Assembly (NCBI GenBank): GCA_037139195.1
Contig: JBAXGW010000021.1
Location: forward strand, 1 to 61,792
DNA: 61,792 nt
DNA from: JBAXGW01 sp037139195
GTDB lineage: Bacteria > Bacteroidota > Bacteroidia > Bacteroidales > JAHJDW01
Reading direction: 5' to 3'
The translations under genes and the position numbers were made by a program. The notes under the pieces are model-generated. The model was not told the DNA's origin, made no database searches, and saw nothing but the letters and a program-made list of their open reading frames with translations. Shown here in pieces: positions 26,334-35,183 of the stretch. Each line of letters opens with the position of its first letter. The stretch's first letter is position 1.

Positions 26334-29300
26334 TTAATCGAAAGAAAGTTCTAAACCTAAACCTCTTAATTCGTGTACTAATACGTTAAACGATTCTGGA
26401 ATTCCAGGTTGAGGCATATTTTCGCCCTTCACAATCGCTTCATAAGTTTTAGCACGACCAACAACATCATCTGATTTTACGGTTAAAATTTCTTGCAAAA
26501 TATTTGCTGCTCCAAATGCTTCTAGAGCCCAAACTTCCATTTCTCCAAAACGTTGACCTCCAAATTGTGCTTTACCACCAAGAGGTTGTTGAGTAATTAA
26601 AGAATAAGGTCCTATAGAACGAGCATGCATTTTATCATCAACCATGTGATGAAGCTTCAACATATATATCACACCAACTGTAGCAGTTTGGTCAAATCGC
26701 TCACCAGTTCCACCATCGTATAGATAAGTTTTACCAAATTGAGGAACACCAGCTTTATCAGTATATTCAGTGATTTCATCCAAAGTAGCACCATCAAAAA
26801 TTGGAGTAGCAAATTTCAAACCTAATTTTTTTCCAGCCCAACCCAAAACAGTTTCATAAATCTGACCTAAATTCATACGAGAAGGCACACCAAGTGGATT
26901 AAGAACGATATCAACTGGCGTTCCATCAGCTAAATAAGGCATATCTTCATCACGTACAATTCTTGCAACAATACCTTTATTACCATGACGTCCAGCCATT
27001 TTATCTCCAACTCTAAGCTTTCTCTTTTGAGCAACATAAACTTTAGCAAGTTGAACTATACCACTTGGAAGTTCGTCTCCAACCATAGCAGAATACTTAA
27101 CTCTATTATATGCAGCAACAAGATCTTTGTATTTTATGATAAAATTATGAATCAATTGTTTAACTAATAAACTCTTCTCATCATCAGCTAACCATTTATT
27201 TGGATTAATGTTTGAATAATCAATTGCTTGCAATATTTTTTGAGTAAATTTTGTTCCTTTTGGCACAATAACTTCTTTGTAGTTATTACTAACTCCATGA
27301 GAAATTTTGCCATTTACTAGAAGAAATAATTTATCAATTAATTTATTACGAAGTTCAATTAATTCTTTTTTGTTATCGTCATCTATTTTAGTAATAACAG
27401 TTTTTTCTTTAACTTTCGTTTTTCTGTCTTTAATTATTCTAGAAAACAACATTTTATCTATAACTACGCCATAAGTTGAAGGAGAAGCCTTAAGAGATGC
27501 ATCTTTAACATCACCAGCTTTATCACCAAATATTGCTCTTAAAAGTTTTTCTTCAGGAGTTGGATCTGTTTCACCTTTAGGTGTAATCTTACCTATTAAT
27601 ATATCGCCAGGTTTTATTTCAGCACCTATACGAATTAAACCATTTTCATCTAAATCTTTTGTAGCTTCTTCACTAACATTAGGAATATCAGCTGTTAACT
27701 CTTCAACTCCACGTTTAGTATCACGAACTTCAAGAATATATTCATCTACATGTATAGAAGTAAAAATATCTTCTCTAACAACGCGTTCAGAGATAACGAT
27801 AGCATCCTCAAAATTATACCCTTTCCAAGGCATAAAAGCAACCATTAAATTACGTCCTAATGCTAACTCGCCTTTTTGAGTACCGTAACCCTCACAAAGT
27901 ACTTGACCTTTTTTAACTTTTTCGCCCTTTTTAACAATTGGCATTAACGTTAAAGAAGTTGATTGATTTGTTTTTAAATATTTTGGTAATTTATAAACAG
28001 TGCAATCATCATCGAAACTAACAAGAATTTCATCCTCTGTACGATTGTACTTAACAATTATCTCTTTAGAATCAACATAATCTATTACTCCATCAGCTTC
28101 AGCATAAATCATTGTTCTAGAATCAGAAGCAACTCTACCTTCTAAACCAGTTCCAACAATTGGAGCCTCTGGTCTCATAAGTGGTACAGCCTGACGCATC
28201 ATATTAGAACCCATCAATGCACGGTTGGCATCATCGTGTTCTAAGAAAGGAATCAAAGAAGCTGCAATAGAAGCAATTTGATTTGGTGCAACGTCCATAA
28301 GTTGAATACCAGCAGGTTCAACTGCAGGATAATCAGCTTGAAAACGAGCAATTATTCTATTTTCAGATAAAAATCCTTTATCATTAATTGGTTCATTTGA
28401 TTGAGCCACTGTCATAGGTTCTTCAGCCTCGGCAGTTAAATAAACAACGTTATTTAAATCAACTTTGCCATTATCAACTTTATGATAAGGAGTTTCAATA
28501 AAACCAAGTTCATTAATTTTTGCAAAAACACATAAAGAAGAAATCAAACCAATATTTGGACCTTCAGGAGTCTCAATAGTACAAAGACGACCATAATGTG
28601 TAAAGTGAATATCACGAACTTCGAAACCAGCTCTCTCGCGAGAAAGACCACCAGGTCCTAATGCAGATAATCTGCGTTTGTGTGTTATCTCCGAAAGTGG
28701 ATTTGTTTGATCCATAAATTGAGATAACTGGTTGGTTCCAAAGAAAGAATTGATAACAGATGATAATGTTTTAGCATTAATCAAGTCCATTGGCGTGAAA
28801 ACTTCATTATCACGAACGTTCATTCTTTCGCGAATAGTTCTAGCCATACGAGCTAAACCAACACCAAATTGTGCATAAAGCTGCTCTCCAACAGTTCTAA
28901 CACGTCTGTTACTTAAATGGTCAATATCATCAACCTCAGTTTTTGAATTTACCAATTCAATTAAATGCTTAATGATATGTATTATATCTTCACGAGTTAA
29001 TACTTTAGTATCAGCAGCAATTGTTAGATTTAGTTTTTTATTTATTTTATATCTACCAACATCACCTAAATCATAACGTTTATCAGAGAAGAACAATTTC
29101 TCGATTATACCACGAGCAGTTTCTTCATCTGGTGGGTCAGCATTTCTAAGCTGACGATATATATATTCAACTGCTTCTTTTTCAGAGTTAGCAGGGTCTT
29201 TTTGTAGTGTATTGTAAATTATTGCATAATCATTAATTTTTGTATCTTCTCTATGTAGTATTATAGTTTTAATACCAGAATCACAAATTAAATCAACATG

Positions 29301-30140
29301 ATCATTTTCAATAACTGTTTCACGCTCAAGAATAACTTCAGTTCTTTCTATAGAAACAACTTCACCAGTATCCTCATCAACAAAATCTTCAATCCAAGTT
29401 CTAACAACTCTAGCAGCTAATCTTCTGCCAATAATTTTTTTCAATCCAGTTTTTGAAACTTTAATTTCATCAGCTAGACCAAATATTTCTAAAATGTCTT
29501 TATCTGTTTCGTAACCAATTGCTCTAAGCAAAGTTGTAACAGGTAATTTCTTTTTACGGTCAATATATGCATACATGACATTATTTATATCTGTAGCAAA
29601 TTCCATCCAAGAACCTTTAAAAGGAATAATTCTAGCGGAATATAATTGTGAACCGTTAGCATGACGTGATGTTCCAAAGAAAACTCCAGGAGATCTGTGT
29701 AATTGAGAAACAATAACACGTTCAGCACCATTAATAATAAAAGAACCACTTGGGCTCATATAAGGGATTGTTCCCAAATACACATCTTGAACAATTGTTT
29801 CAAAATCTTCATGTTCAGGATCTGTACAATATAGCTTCAATTTAGCTTTTAAAGGCACGCTATAAGTAAGCCCTCTTTGTATACATTCATCAATTTTATA
29901 TCTTGGAGGATCGATATAATAATCAAGGAATTCTAAAACAAAGTTGTTTCTAGCATCAGTTATAGGAAAGTTTTCAGAAAAAACTTTAAAAAGCCCTTCA
30001 TTATTTCTATTTTCCGGTGTAGTATCTAACTGGAAGAAATCTTGGAAGGACTTTAATTGAATATCTAGAAAATCTGGAAATTCTAAATTGTTTTTTGATG
30101 ATGCAAAATTAATTCTTTGGGTAGATGTATTCACAGCCAA
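26334..30140 (-). CDS. rpoB: DNA-directed RNA polymerase subunit beta, TTG start
   Basis: A 1268-residue beta subunit. The rifampicin-binding segment SQFMDQTNPLSEITHKRRLS keeps the wild-type Asp and His, and the Ser of RRLSALG also matches the drug-sensitive type. The C-terminal block with GGKAQFGGQRFGEMEVWALE is intact. No ATG fits: the frame has a stop six codons upstream of the TTG at 30140, and starting there gives the expected N-terminus, NTSTQRINFASSKNNLE, so TTG is the likely start (the GTG at codon 3 is an alternative). A long hairpin lies between rplL and this gene. Confidence 0.97.
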   Translation of the reverse strand: MAVNTSTQRINFASSKNNLEFPDFLDIQLKSFQDFFQLDTTPENRNNEGLFKVFSENFPITDARNNFVLEFLDYYIDPPRYKIDECIQRGLTYSVPLKAKLKLYCTDPEHEDFETIVQDVYLGTIPYMSPSGSFIINGAERVIVSQLHRSPGVFFGTSRHANGSQLYSARIIPFKGSWMEFATDINNVMYAYIDRKKKLPVTTLLRAIGYETDKDILEIFGLADEIKVSKTGLKKIIGRRLAARVVRTWIEDFVDEDTGEVVSIERTEVILERETVIENDHVDLICDSGIKTIILHREDTKINDYAIIYNTLQKDPANSEKEAVEYIYRQLRNADPPDEETARGIIEKLFFSDKRYDLGDVGRYKINKKLNLTIAADTKVLTREDIIHIIKHLIELVNSKTEVDDIDHLSNRRVRTVGEQLYAQFGVGLARMARTIRERMNVRDNEVFTPMDLINAKTLSSVINSFFGTNQLSQFMDQTNPLSEITHKRRLSALGPGGLSRERAGFEVRDIHFTHYGRLCTIETPEGPNIGLISSLCVFAKINELGFIETPYHKVDNGKVDLNNVVYLTAEAEEPMTVAQSNEPINDKGFLSENRIIARFQADYPAVEPAGIQLMDVAPNQIASIAASLIPFLEHDDANRALMGSNMMRQAVPLMRPEAPIVGTGLEGRVASDSRTMIYAEADGVIDYVDSKEIIVKYNRTEDEILVSFDDDCTVYKLPKYLKTNQSTSLTLMPIVKKGEKVKKGQVLCEGYGTQKGELALGRNLMVAFMPWKGYNFEDAIVISERVVREDIFTSIHVDEYILEVRDTKRGVEELTADIPNVSEEATKDLDENGLIRIGAEIKPGDILIGKITPKGETDPTPEEKLLRAIFGDKAGDVKDASLKASPSTYGVVIDKMLFSRIIKDRKTKVKEKTVITKIDDDNKKELIELRNKLIDKLFLLVNGKISHGVSNNYKEVIVPKGTKFTQKILQAIDYSNINPNKWLADDEKSLLVKQLIHNFIIKYKDLVAAYNRVKYSAMVGDELPSGIVQLAKVYVAQKRKLRVGDKMAGRHGNKGIVARIVRDEDMPYLADGTPVDIVLNPLGVPSRMNLGQIYETVLGWAGKKLGLKFATPIFDGATLDEITEYTDKAGVPQFGKTYLYDGGTGERFDQTATVGVIYMLKLHHMVDDKMHARSIGPYSLITQQPLGGKAQFGGQRFGEMEVWALEAFGAANILQEILTVKSDDVVGRAKTYEAIVKGENMPQPGIPESFNVLVHELRGLGLELSFD

Positions 30141-30200
30141 GGTTTTATGTTTTTAAGTAATACAATAATTTTGATTAAAAAAACGAATTTACTAAAACAG

Positions 30201-30233
30201 AATTTAGACCTCAATAAAATTGAGGTCTAAATT
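30201..30233 (-). promoter_or_regulatory. 14-bp hairpin between rplL and rpoB (attenuator candidate)
   Basis: AATTTAGACCTCAA and TTGAGGTCTAAATT form a perfect 14-bp stem with a TAAAA loop, in the 113-nt gap between the rplL stop and the rpoB start. The T tract after it on the minus strand is broken (CTGTTTT), so partial termination or RNA processing is more likely than full termination. In E. coli the same gap holds an attenuator and an RNase III site. Confidence 0.65.
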
Positions 30234-30253
30234 TAGTTTTATAACCTTATGCA

Positions 30254-30628
30254 TTATTTTATTTCTACTTCTGCACCAGCTTCTACTAAAGTATTTTTAA
30301 TTGCTTCAGCTTCTTGTTTAGTTATACCTTCTTTTAAAGGTTTTGGAGCGCCATCTACTAATTCTTTAGCTTCTTTTAAACCTAAGCTAGTTAAATCTTT
30401 TACTAATTTAACAACTGCTAATTTGTTACCACCAGCTGCTTTTAAAATAACATCAAATTCTGTTTGCTCAGCTACTTCTTCTGCAGCAACAGCACCACCA
30501 GCTACCATTACTGGAGCAGCAGCAGCAGGTTCGATACCATATTCGTCTTTTAAAATTTGAGCTAATTCGTTAACTTCTTTAACTGTTAAGTTTACTAATT
30601 GTTCTGCAAATGCTTTTAAGTCTGCCAT
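30254..30628 (-). CDS. rplL: 50S ribosomal protein bL12 (L7/L12)
   Basis: A 124-residue stalk protein. The N-terminal dimerisation helices (AFAEQLVNLTVKEVNELAQI) are followed by an Ala-rich hinge (about residues 35-50) and the factor-binding C-terminal domain (DVILKAAGGNKLAVVKLVKD, then LGLKEAKELVDGAPKPLKEG). It recruits elongation and initiation factors to the ribosome. The gene comes 55 nt after rplJ and before the rplL-rpoB hairpin. Confidence 0.98.
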   Translation of the reverse strand: MADLKAFAEQLVNLTVKEVNELAQILKDEYGIEPAAAAPVMVAGGAVAAEEVAEQTEFDVILKAAGGNKLAVVKLVKDLTSLGLKEAKELVDGAPKPLKEGITKQEAEAIKNTLVEAGAEVEIK

Positions 30629-30683
30629 TTTTATTTAATTTTAATTGTTATCTAATAATTTAATTTTTTTATTTTTAAAACTT

Positions 30684-31208
30684 TTATTGTTCTTTTTCTG
30701 ATAATGTTTTTACGATGCCAGCCAATTTATTTCCACCTGATTGAAGTGCAGAAACAACGTTCTTAGCTGGAGATTGAAGTAATCCAATAAGTTCACCAAT
30801 AAGTTCATTTTTATTTTTGATTGTAGAAAGAGTAGGCAATTGATTATCGCCAACATAGCAACATTCTTCAACGAATGCACCTTTTAGAGCTGGTTTCTCA
30901 GCTTTTTTTCTAAAATCAAGAATCAATTTTGCAGGTGCATTATTGACATCTGTAAACATTATAGAAGTAGTTCCTTTCAAAACGCCTTCCAGACCACTGA
31001 AATCTTTACCTTCAACTCTATCCATTGCTTTTTTAAGCAATGTGTTTTTCACCATCATAAGCTGAATATCTTTTTTAAAGCAAACAGTTCTAAACTTATT
31101 TGTTTGTTCTACTGTAAAACCTGATATATCAGTTAAATAAAAGTGATTTGCGTTTTGAAGCTTCTCAGTTAATGTTTCAATAATTTTTGATTTTTCTTCT
31201 TTTCTCAT
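30684..31208 (-). CDS. rplJ: 50S ribosomal protein uL10
   Basis: A 174-residue uL10, the base of the ribosomal stalk that carries L12 dimers. Typical sequence: FYLTDISGFTVEQTNKFR, VKNTLLKKAMDR and the helical C-terminus ALQSGGNKLAGIVKTLSEKE. It lies 23 nt downstream of rplA in the rplKAJL-rpoBC operon. I could not identify an L10-leader structure in the short gap. Confidence 0.97.
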   Translation of the reverse strand: MRKEEKSKIIETLTEKLQNANHFYLTDISGFTVEQTNKFRTVCFKKDIQLMMVKNTLLKKAMDRVEGKDFSGLEGVLKGTTSIMFTDVNNAPAKLILDFRKKAEKPALKGAFVEECCYVGDNQLPTLSTIKNKNELIGELIGLLQSPAKNVVSALQSGGNKLAGIVKTLSEKEQ

Positions 31209-31231
31209 AACTTCTTAATTTACTGAGCTTC

Positions 31232-31924
31232 TTAATTTACCGATTTTGGTTCGATTTGAATACCAGGACTCATAGTACTAGACATGTAAATACTTTTCAC
31301 ATAAGTACCTTTAGCAGCAGTTGGTTTCAATTTCATTATCATTTGTATAAATTCTCTTGCGTTTTCGATAATTTTATCTCCTTCGAAAGAAACTTTTCCT
31401 ACAGATGAGTGAACGATACCAAATTTATCAACTTTAAAGTCAATTTTACCGGCTTTTATTTCTTGAACAGCTTTTCCAACTTCCATTGTTACTGTTCCAG
31501 TTTTAGGATTAGGCATTAAACCTCTTGGTCCTAGTATACGTCCTAAAGCACCAACCTTAGGCATTACATTTGGAGTAGTAATGATAACATCTACATCAGT
31601 CCAACCTTGTTTGATTTTCTCAATGTATTCATCCAAACCTACGTACTCAGCACCAGCTTGTTTCGCTTCTTCTTCTTTGTCAGCAGTACATAACACTAAA
31701 ACTCTAACAGTTCTACCTGTTCCGTGTGGCAATGTAACAATCCCACGAACCATTTGGTTTGCTTTTCTAGGATCAACACCTAAACGAACATCGATATCAA
31801 CTGATGCGTCAAATTTTGTAAATGTAATTTGCTTAACAAGACTTGCGGCTTCAGCTAGAGTGTATACTTTTTGCTTTTCAATTTTTGATAAAGCTTCTTT
31901 TGTTTTTTTACTCAATTTAGCCAT
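31232..31924 (-). CDS. rplA: 50S ribosomal protein uL1
   Basis: A 230-residue uL1 that binds 23S rRNA in the L1 stalk. Diagnostic segments are VDIDVRLGVDPRKANQMVRG, LPHGTGR and ILGPRGLMPNPKTGTVT; the C-terminus has KPTAAKGTYVKSIYMSSTMS. Its start lies 45 nt downstream of the rplK stop. The upstream AAAGG (11 nt before the ATG) is only a weak Shine-Dalgarno candidate. Confidence 0.98.
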   Translation of the reverse strand: MAKLSKKTKEALSKIEKQKVYTLAEAASLVKQITFTKFDASVDIDVRLGVDPRKANQMVRGIVTLPHGTGRTVRVLVLCTADKEEEAKQAGAEYVGLDEYIEKIKQGWTDVDVIITTPNVMPKVGALGRILGPRGLMPNPKTGTVTMEVGKAVQEIKAGKIDFKVDKFGIVHSSVGKVSFEGDKIIENAREFIQMIMKLKPTAAKGTYVKSIYMSSTMSPGIQIEPKSVN

Positions 31925-31969
31925 TACTTAATTTTTCCTTTATTGCTTAGTTAATTACTAATTGAACTA

Positions 31970-32410
31970 TTAATTCAGCGGAGAATCTCCAGCTACTTTT
32001 AAGCCCATACTTCTTGCAGTTCCAGCAACCATACTCATTGCAGATTCAACAGTGAAGCAATTTAAATCGGGCATTTTAGCTTCCGCTATGGCTTTAACCT
32101 GATCCCATGTAACTGAACCTACTTTATTTCTATTAGGTTCTCCTGATCCAGATTTTAACTTTGCTGCTTCAAGTAACTGAACAGCAACAGGAGGAGTTTT
32201 TGTTACAAACTCAAAAGACTTATCAGAAAATACCGTAATAATAACAGGAACTACTTTCCCTGCCATATCTTGAGTACGAGCGTTAAACTGCTTACAAAAT
32301 TCCATAATATTAACACCTTTAGCACCTAATGCAGGTCCTACTGGAGGAGATGGATTTGCAGCTGAACCCTTAATCTGTAGTTTAATTATTCCAGATATTT
32401 GTTTTGCCAT
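31970..32410 (-). CDS. rplK: 50S ribosomal protein uL11
   Basis: A 146-residue uL11 of the GTPase-associated centre. The N-terminal LQIKGSAANPSPPVGPALG and the C-terminal AGTARSMGLKV that contacts rRNA are intact, and the length is standard. It follows nusG after a 98-nt gap with no clear hairpin. Confidence 0.98.
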   Translation of the reverse strand: MAKQISGIIKLQIKGSAANPSPPVGPALGAKGVNIMEFCKQFNARTQDMAGKVVPVIITVFSDKSFEFVTKTPPVAVQLLEAAKLKSGSGEPNRNKVGSVTWDQVKAIAEAKMPDLNCFTVESAMSMVAGTARSMGLKVAGDSPLN

Positions 32411-32508
32411 CTTAATTAAATTTAATTCGCGTAAAAGAAACAGATTAACGACTTGGGAAGCAAATCAATGAGATTCAACTGTCTTTCCGTTTCAGGTCTT
32501 ATATATTT

Positions 32509-33057
32509 TTATACTTTTTCTACTTGCATGAAACTCAATTCAAGCGGTGTCTTTCTTCCTAGAATTTTCACCATTACTTTCAATCGTTTCTTTTCTTCAT
32601 TTATTTCTTCAATAACTCCAGTAAAGCTATTAAATGGTCCATCAACTACTTTAACAGATTCGCCAACCATAAAAGGAGTATCCATTTCTTCGGTTTGCCC
32701 AGTTAATTCATCAACTTTTCCTAAAATTCTATTAACTTCAGCTGTTCTTAATGCTAATGGTTCACCGCCTTTAACTGCACTTAAAAAACCTAATACCCCA
32801 GGCACAGTCTTGATTGCATGAATTAATTCTCCAACCATAACTCCTTCAATCAATATATAGCCAGGAAAATAGCTTCTTTCTTTGCTAATTTTTTTTCCTT
32901 TTCTAATTTGATAAACTTTTTCTGTAGGTATTAAAACCTGAGAAATATATTCACCTAAATTTTGATGCTTTATTTCATTTTCGATATATTGCTTAACTTT
33001 TCTTTCGCTCCCGCTAACCGCTTTAACAACATACCATTTTTTTAATTGCTCTTCCAT
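32509..33057 (-). CDS. nusG: Transcription termination/antitermination protein NusG
   Basis: A 182-residue NusG with an N-terminal NGN domain (WYVVKAVSGSERKVKQYIE, SYFPGYILIEG) and a C-terminal KOW domain (VGESVKVVDGPFNSFTGVIE). It couples RNA polymerase with Rho and the ribosome. It lies 49 nt downstream of secE, the standard order. Confidence 0.97.
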   Translation of the reverse strand: MEEQLKKWYVVKAVSGSERKVKQYIENEIKHQNLGEYISQVLIPTEKVYQIRKGKKISKERSYFPGYILIEGVMVGELIHAIKTVPGVLGFLSAVKGGEPLALRTAEVNRILGKVDELTGQTEEMDTPFMVGESVKVVDGPFNSFTGVIEEINEEKKRLKVMVKILGRKTPLELSFMQVEKV

Positions 33058-33106
33058 CTGTAATTTATCAAATTGAGATTTGAAGTCAGTCGTTCTCGAT
33101 TAGGAA

Positions 33107-33298
33107 CTAAAATAACTTGTAGATTTGTTTAAGAATTGTACCAAATGATGCATCCATAAGATACACTACAAATGCAATGATCAAAGAAGCTATTGCAACA
33201 ATAATTGCACTGCTTTGCAACTCATTCCATGTAGGCCAAGATGTCTTGTTCAACAATTCATCAAACGCATCTTGTATATACACTTTAACTTTATTCAT
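33107..33298 (-). CDS. secE: Preprotein translocase subunit SecE
   Basis: A 63-residue SecE of the short single-membrane-span form. It has the amphipathic helix with ELLNKTSWPTWNELQSS, which clamps SecY, then one transmembrane helix (about residues 30-50). Part of the SecYEG channel of the inner membrane. It sits between tRNA-Trp and nusG. Confidence 0.95.
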   Translation of the reverse strand: MNKVKVYIQDAFDELLNKTSWPTWNELQSSAIIVAIASLIIAFVVYLMDASFGTILKQIYKLF

Positions 33299-33314
33299 TT
33301 TTATTCAAAATTTG

Positions 33315-33387
33315 CACGGGTGGCAGGCATCGAACCCACAGCCTATGGTTTTGGAGACCATCGCTCTACCAATTGAGCTACACCCGT
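33315..33387 (-). tRNA. tRNA-Trp (CCA)
   Basis: 73 nt with acceptor stem ACGGGTG/CACCCGT, discriminator G, anticodon loop CTCCAAA (anticodon CCA) and T-loop TTCGATG. The 3' CCA is not encoded. It lies between tuf and secE. Confidence 0.97.
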
Positions 33388-33390
33388 GTT

Positions 33391-33420
33391 TAATTTAGGG
33401 CAGAAATCTACCCTAAATTA
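33391..33420 (-). other. Hairpin between tuf and tRNA-Trp
   Basis: TAATTTAGGG and CCCTAAATTA form a 10-bp stem with a 10-nt loop directly after tuf. There is no T tract downstream, so it is more likely an mRNA-end or processing structure between tuf and tRNA-Trp than an intrinsic terminator. Confidence 0.6.
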
Positions 33421-33428
33421 TATATTAA

Positions 33429-34616
33429 TTAATCTAATAATTCAGTTACCTGACCAGCACCAACTGTTCTACCACCTTCTCTAATAGCAAAACGTAATCC
33501 TTTGCTCATAGCGATTTCAGCGATTAATTCAACAGTGATTGTCATGTTATCACCTGGCATTACCATTTCACGTCCTTCTGGTAAGAAGATTTCTCCTGTT
33601 ACGTCAGTTGTTCTGAAATAGAATTGAGGGCGATATCTATTATGAAATGGAGTATGACGTCCACCTTCTTCTTTTTTCAAGATATAAACCTCAGCTTGGA
33701 ATTTTTTATGAGGATGAATTGAATTAGGTTTAGCTATTACCATACCTCTTCTTATTTCATCTTTATCAATACCTCTTAATAATAAACCTACGTTATCACC
33801 AGCTTCTCCTCTATCAAGGATTTTACGGAACATCTCAACACCAGTTACAACTGATTTAAGTTTTTCAGCACCCATACCAATGATATCAACAGCTTCACTT
33901 GAATTGATAACACCTGTTTCAATTTTACCAGTAGCAACAGTACCACGACCAGTAATAGAGAATACGTCTTCAATAGGCATTAAGAAATCTTTTTCTACTT
34001 CGCGAATAGGAAGTGGAATATAAGAATCTACAGCTGCCATAAGTTCCATGATTTTTTCTACCCATTGTGGTTCGCCATTTAATCCACCTAATGCAGATCC
34101 ACGAATTACAGGAGTATTATCACCATCGAATTTGTAGAAAGAAAGTAATTCTCTTATTTCCATTTCAACAAGTTCTAATAATTCTTCATCATCAACCATA
34201 TCAACTTTGTTCATAAAAACAACAATTGAAGGTACACCAACTTGACGAGCTAAAAGAATATGCTCTCTAGTTTGAGGCATTGGACCATCTGTAGAAGCAA
34301 CAACTATAATAGCACCATCCATTTGAGCAGCACCAGTTACCATGTTTTTAACATAATCCGCGTGACCAGGACAGTCAACATGTGCATAATGTCTGTTTGC
34401 AGTTGAATATTCAACGTGAGCAGTATTGATTGTTATACCTCTTTCTTTTTCTTCAGGTGCATTGTCAATAGAGTCAAATGATCTGAATTCTGATAAACCA
34501 GCTTCTGCAAGAACTTTAGTAATTGCTGCTGTTAATGTAGTTTTACCGTGGTCAACGTGACCGATTGTACCAATGTTTACGTGTGGTTTACTACGGTCGA
34601 ATTTTTCTTTTGCCAT
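33429..34616 (-). CDS. tuf: Elongation factor Tu
   Basis: A 395-residue EF-Tu. G-domain motifs are complete: GHVDHGKTTLTAAI (P-loop), ERGITINTAHVEY (switch I), DCPGHADYVKNM (switch II) and FMNKVDMV (base recognition). Domains 2 and 3 follow, and the protein ends with FAIREGGRTVGAGQVTELLD. It delivers aminoacyl-tRNA to the ribosome. It lies 75 nt downstream of a four-tRNA cluster and before tRNA-Trp, the tufB arrangement. Confidence 0.99.
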   Translation of the reverse strand: MAKEKFDRSKPHVNIGTIGHVDHGKTTLTAAITKVLAEAGLSEFRSFDSIDNAPEEKERGITINTAHVEYSTANRHYAHVDCPGHADYVKNMVTGAAQMDGAIIVVASTDGPMPQTREHILLARQVGVPSIVVFMNKVDMVDDEELLELVEMEIRELLSFYKFDGDNTPVIRGSALGGLNGEPQWVEKIMELMAAVDSYIPLPIREVEKDFLMPIEDVFSITGRGTVATGKIETGVINSSEAVDIIGMGAEKLKSVVTGVEMFRKILDRGEAGDNVGLLLRGIDKDEIRRGMVIAKPNSIHPHKKFQAEVYILKKEEGGRHTPFHNRYRPQFYFRTTDVTGEIFLPEGREMVMPGDNMTITVELIAEIAMSKGLRFAIREGGRTVGAGQVTELLD

Positions 34617-34691
34617 ATCAATTTGTTGTTTAAAGTGTTTACAATTTTATCTATTACTATTATTATTTTTCATTTTTCAATTTCCTTTTCG

Positions 34692-34763
34692 AGCCAATGA
34701 CGAGAATTGAACTCGTGACCCCTTCCTTACCAAGGAAGTACTCTACCCCTGAGCTACATCGGC
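34692..34763 (-). tRNA. tRNA-Thr (GGT)
   Basis: 72 nt with acceptor stem GCCGATG/CATTGGC, discriminator T and anticodon loop TTGGTAA. It is the last tRNA before tuf, the place of thrT in E. coli. Confidence 0.95.
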
Positions 34764-34773
34764 AACTTAAGTG

Positions 34774-34846
34774 AGCGAAAGACGGGGCTCGAACCCGCCA
34801 CCTATAGCTTGGAAGGCTATCGCTCTACCAAATGAGCTACTTTCGC
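34774..34846 (-). tRNA. tRNA-Gly (TCC)
   Basis: 73 nt with acceptor stem GCGAAAG/CTTTCGC, discriminator T and anticodon loop CTTCCAA. It has the place of glyT in the E. coli tufB operon. Confidence 0.95.
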
Positions 34847-34879
34847 CTATAATACCTTCAAAATGAGAAGATACCATTG

Positions 34880-34961
34880 TGGGGAGAGGAGGATTCGAAC
34901 CTCCGAAGGCTGCGCCAACAGATTTACAGTCTGCCCCATTTGACCGCTCTGGTACCTCCCC
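34880..34961 (-). tRNA. tRNA-Tyr (GTA)
   Basis: 82 nt with a long variable arm, acceptor stem GGGGAGG/TCTCCCC, discriminator A and anticodon loop TGTAAAT. It has the place of tyrU in the E. coli tufB operon. Confidence 0.96.
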
Positions 34962-34998
34962 AGTTAAAACTTTTTTTCAAAAGTCAGTAAAAAAAAAG

Positions 34999-35071
34999 AG
35001 CCGATAGACGGACTTGAACCGCCGACCGGCTGATTACAAATCAGCTGCTCTACCAACTGAGCTATATCGGC
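34999..35071 (-). tRNA. tRNA-Thr (TGT)
   Basis: 73 nt with acceptor stem GCCGATA/TATCGGC, discriminator T and anticodon loop TTTGTAA. It is the first gene of the tRNA-tuf transcript, the place of thrU in E. coli. Confidence 0.96.
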
Positions 35072-35093
35072 TAATACTCAAAAAATTGGACAT

Positions 35094-35118
35094 AAAAAAA
35101 GACCCCTTTTTGAGGTCT
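35094..35118 (-). terminator. Terminator downstream of hpf
   Basis: On the minus strand AGACC pairs with GGTCT, followed by a seven-T tract (35094-35100). It ends the rpsU-xerC-hpf unit and overlaps the expected start of the tRNA-tuf transcript. Confidence 0.65.
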
Positions 35119-35119
35119 G

Positions 35120-35150
35120 CAAATGTATAAAACATTTATTAATAAACAAA
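35120..35150 (-). promoter_or_regulatory. Predicted promoter of the tRNA-tuf operon
   Basis: On the minus strand TTTG (35147-35150) and TACATTTG (35120-35127) lie 19 nt apart, matching the Bacteroidota -33 and -7 boxes. Transcription should start near 35113, about 40 nt before tRNA-Thr(TGT). Confidence 0.6.
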
Positions 35151-35183
35151 AAAAAAATGTTTATTTTTTTAAAAAACTTTTTA

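Noticed and set aside
33391..33420. Intrinsic terminator of tuf
   Set aside because: The stem is good but lacks a T tract, and tRNA-Trp, secE and nusG continue on the same strand right after it; kept only as a hairpin.
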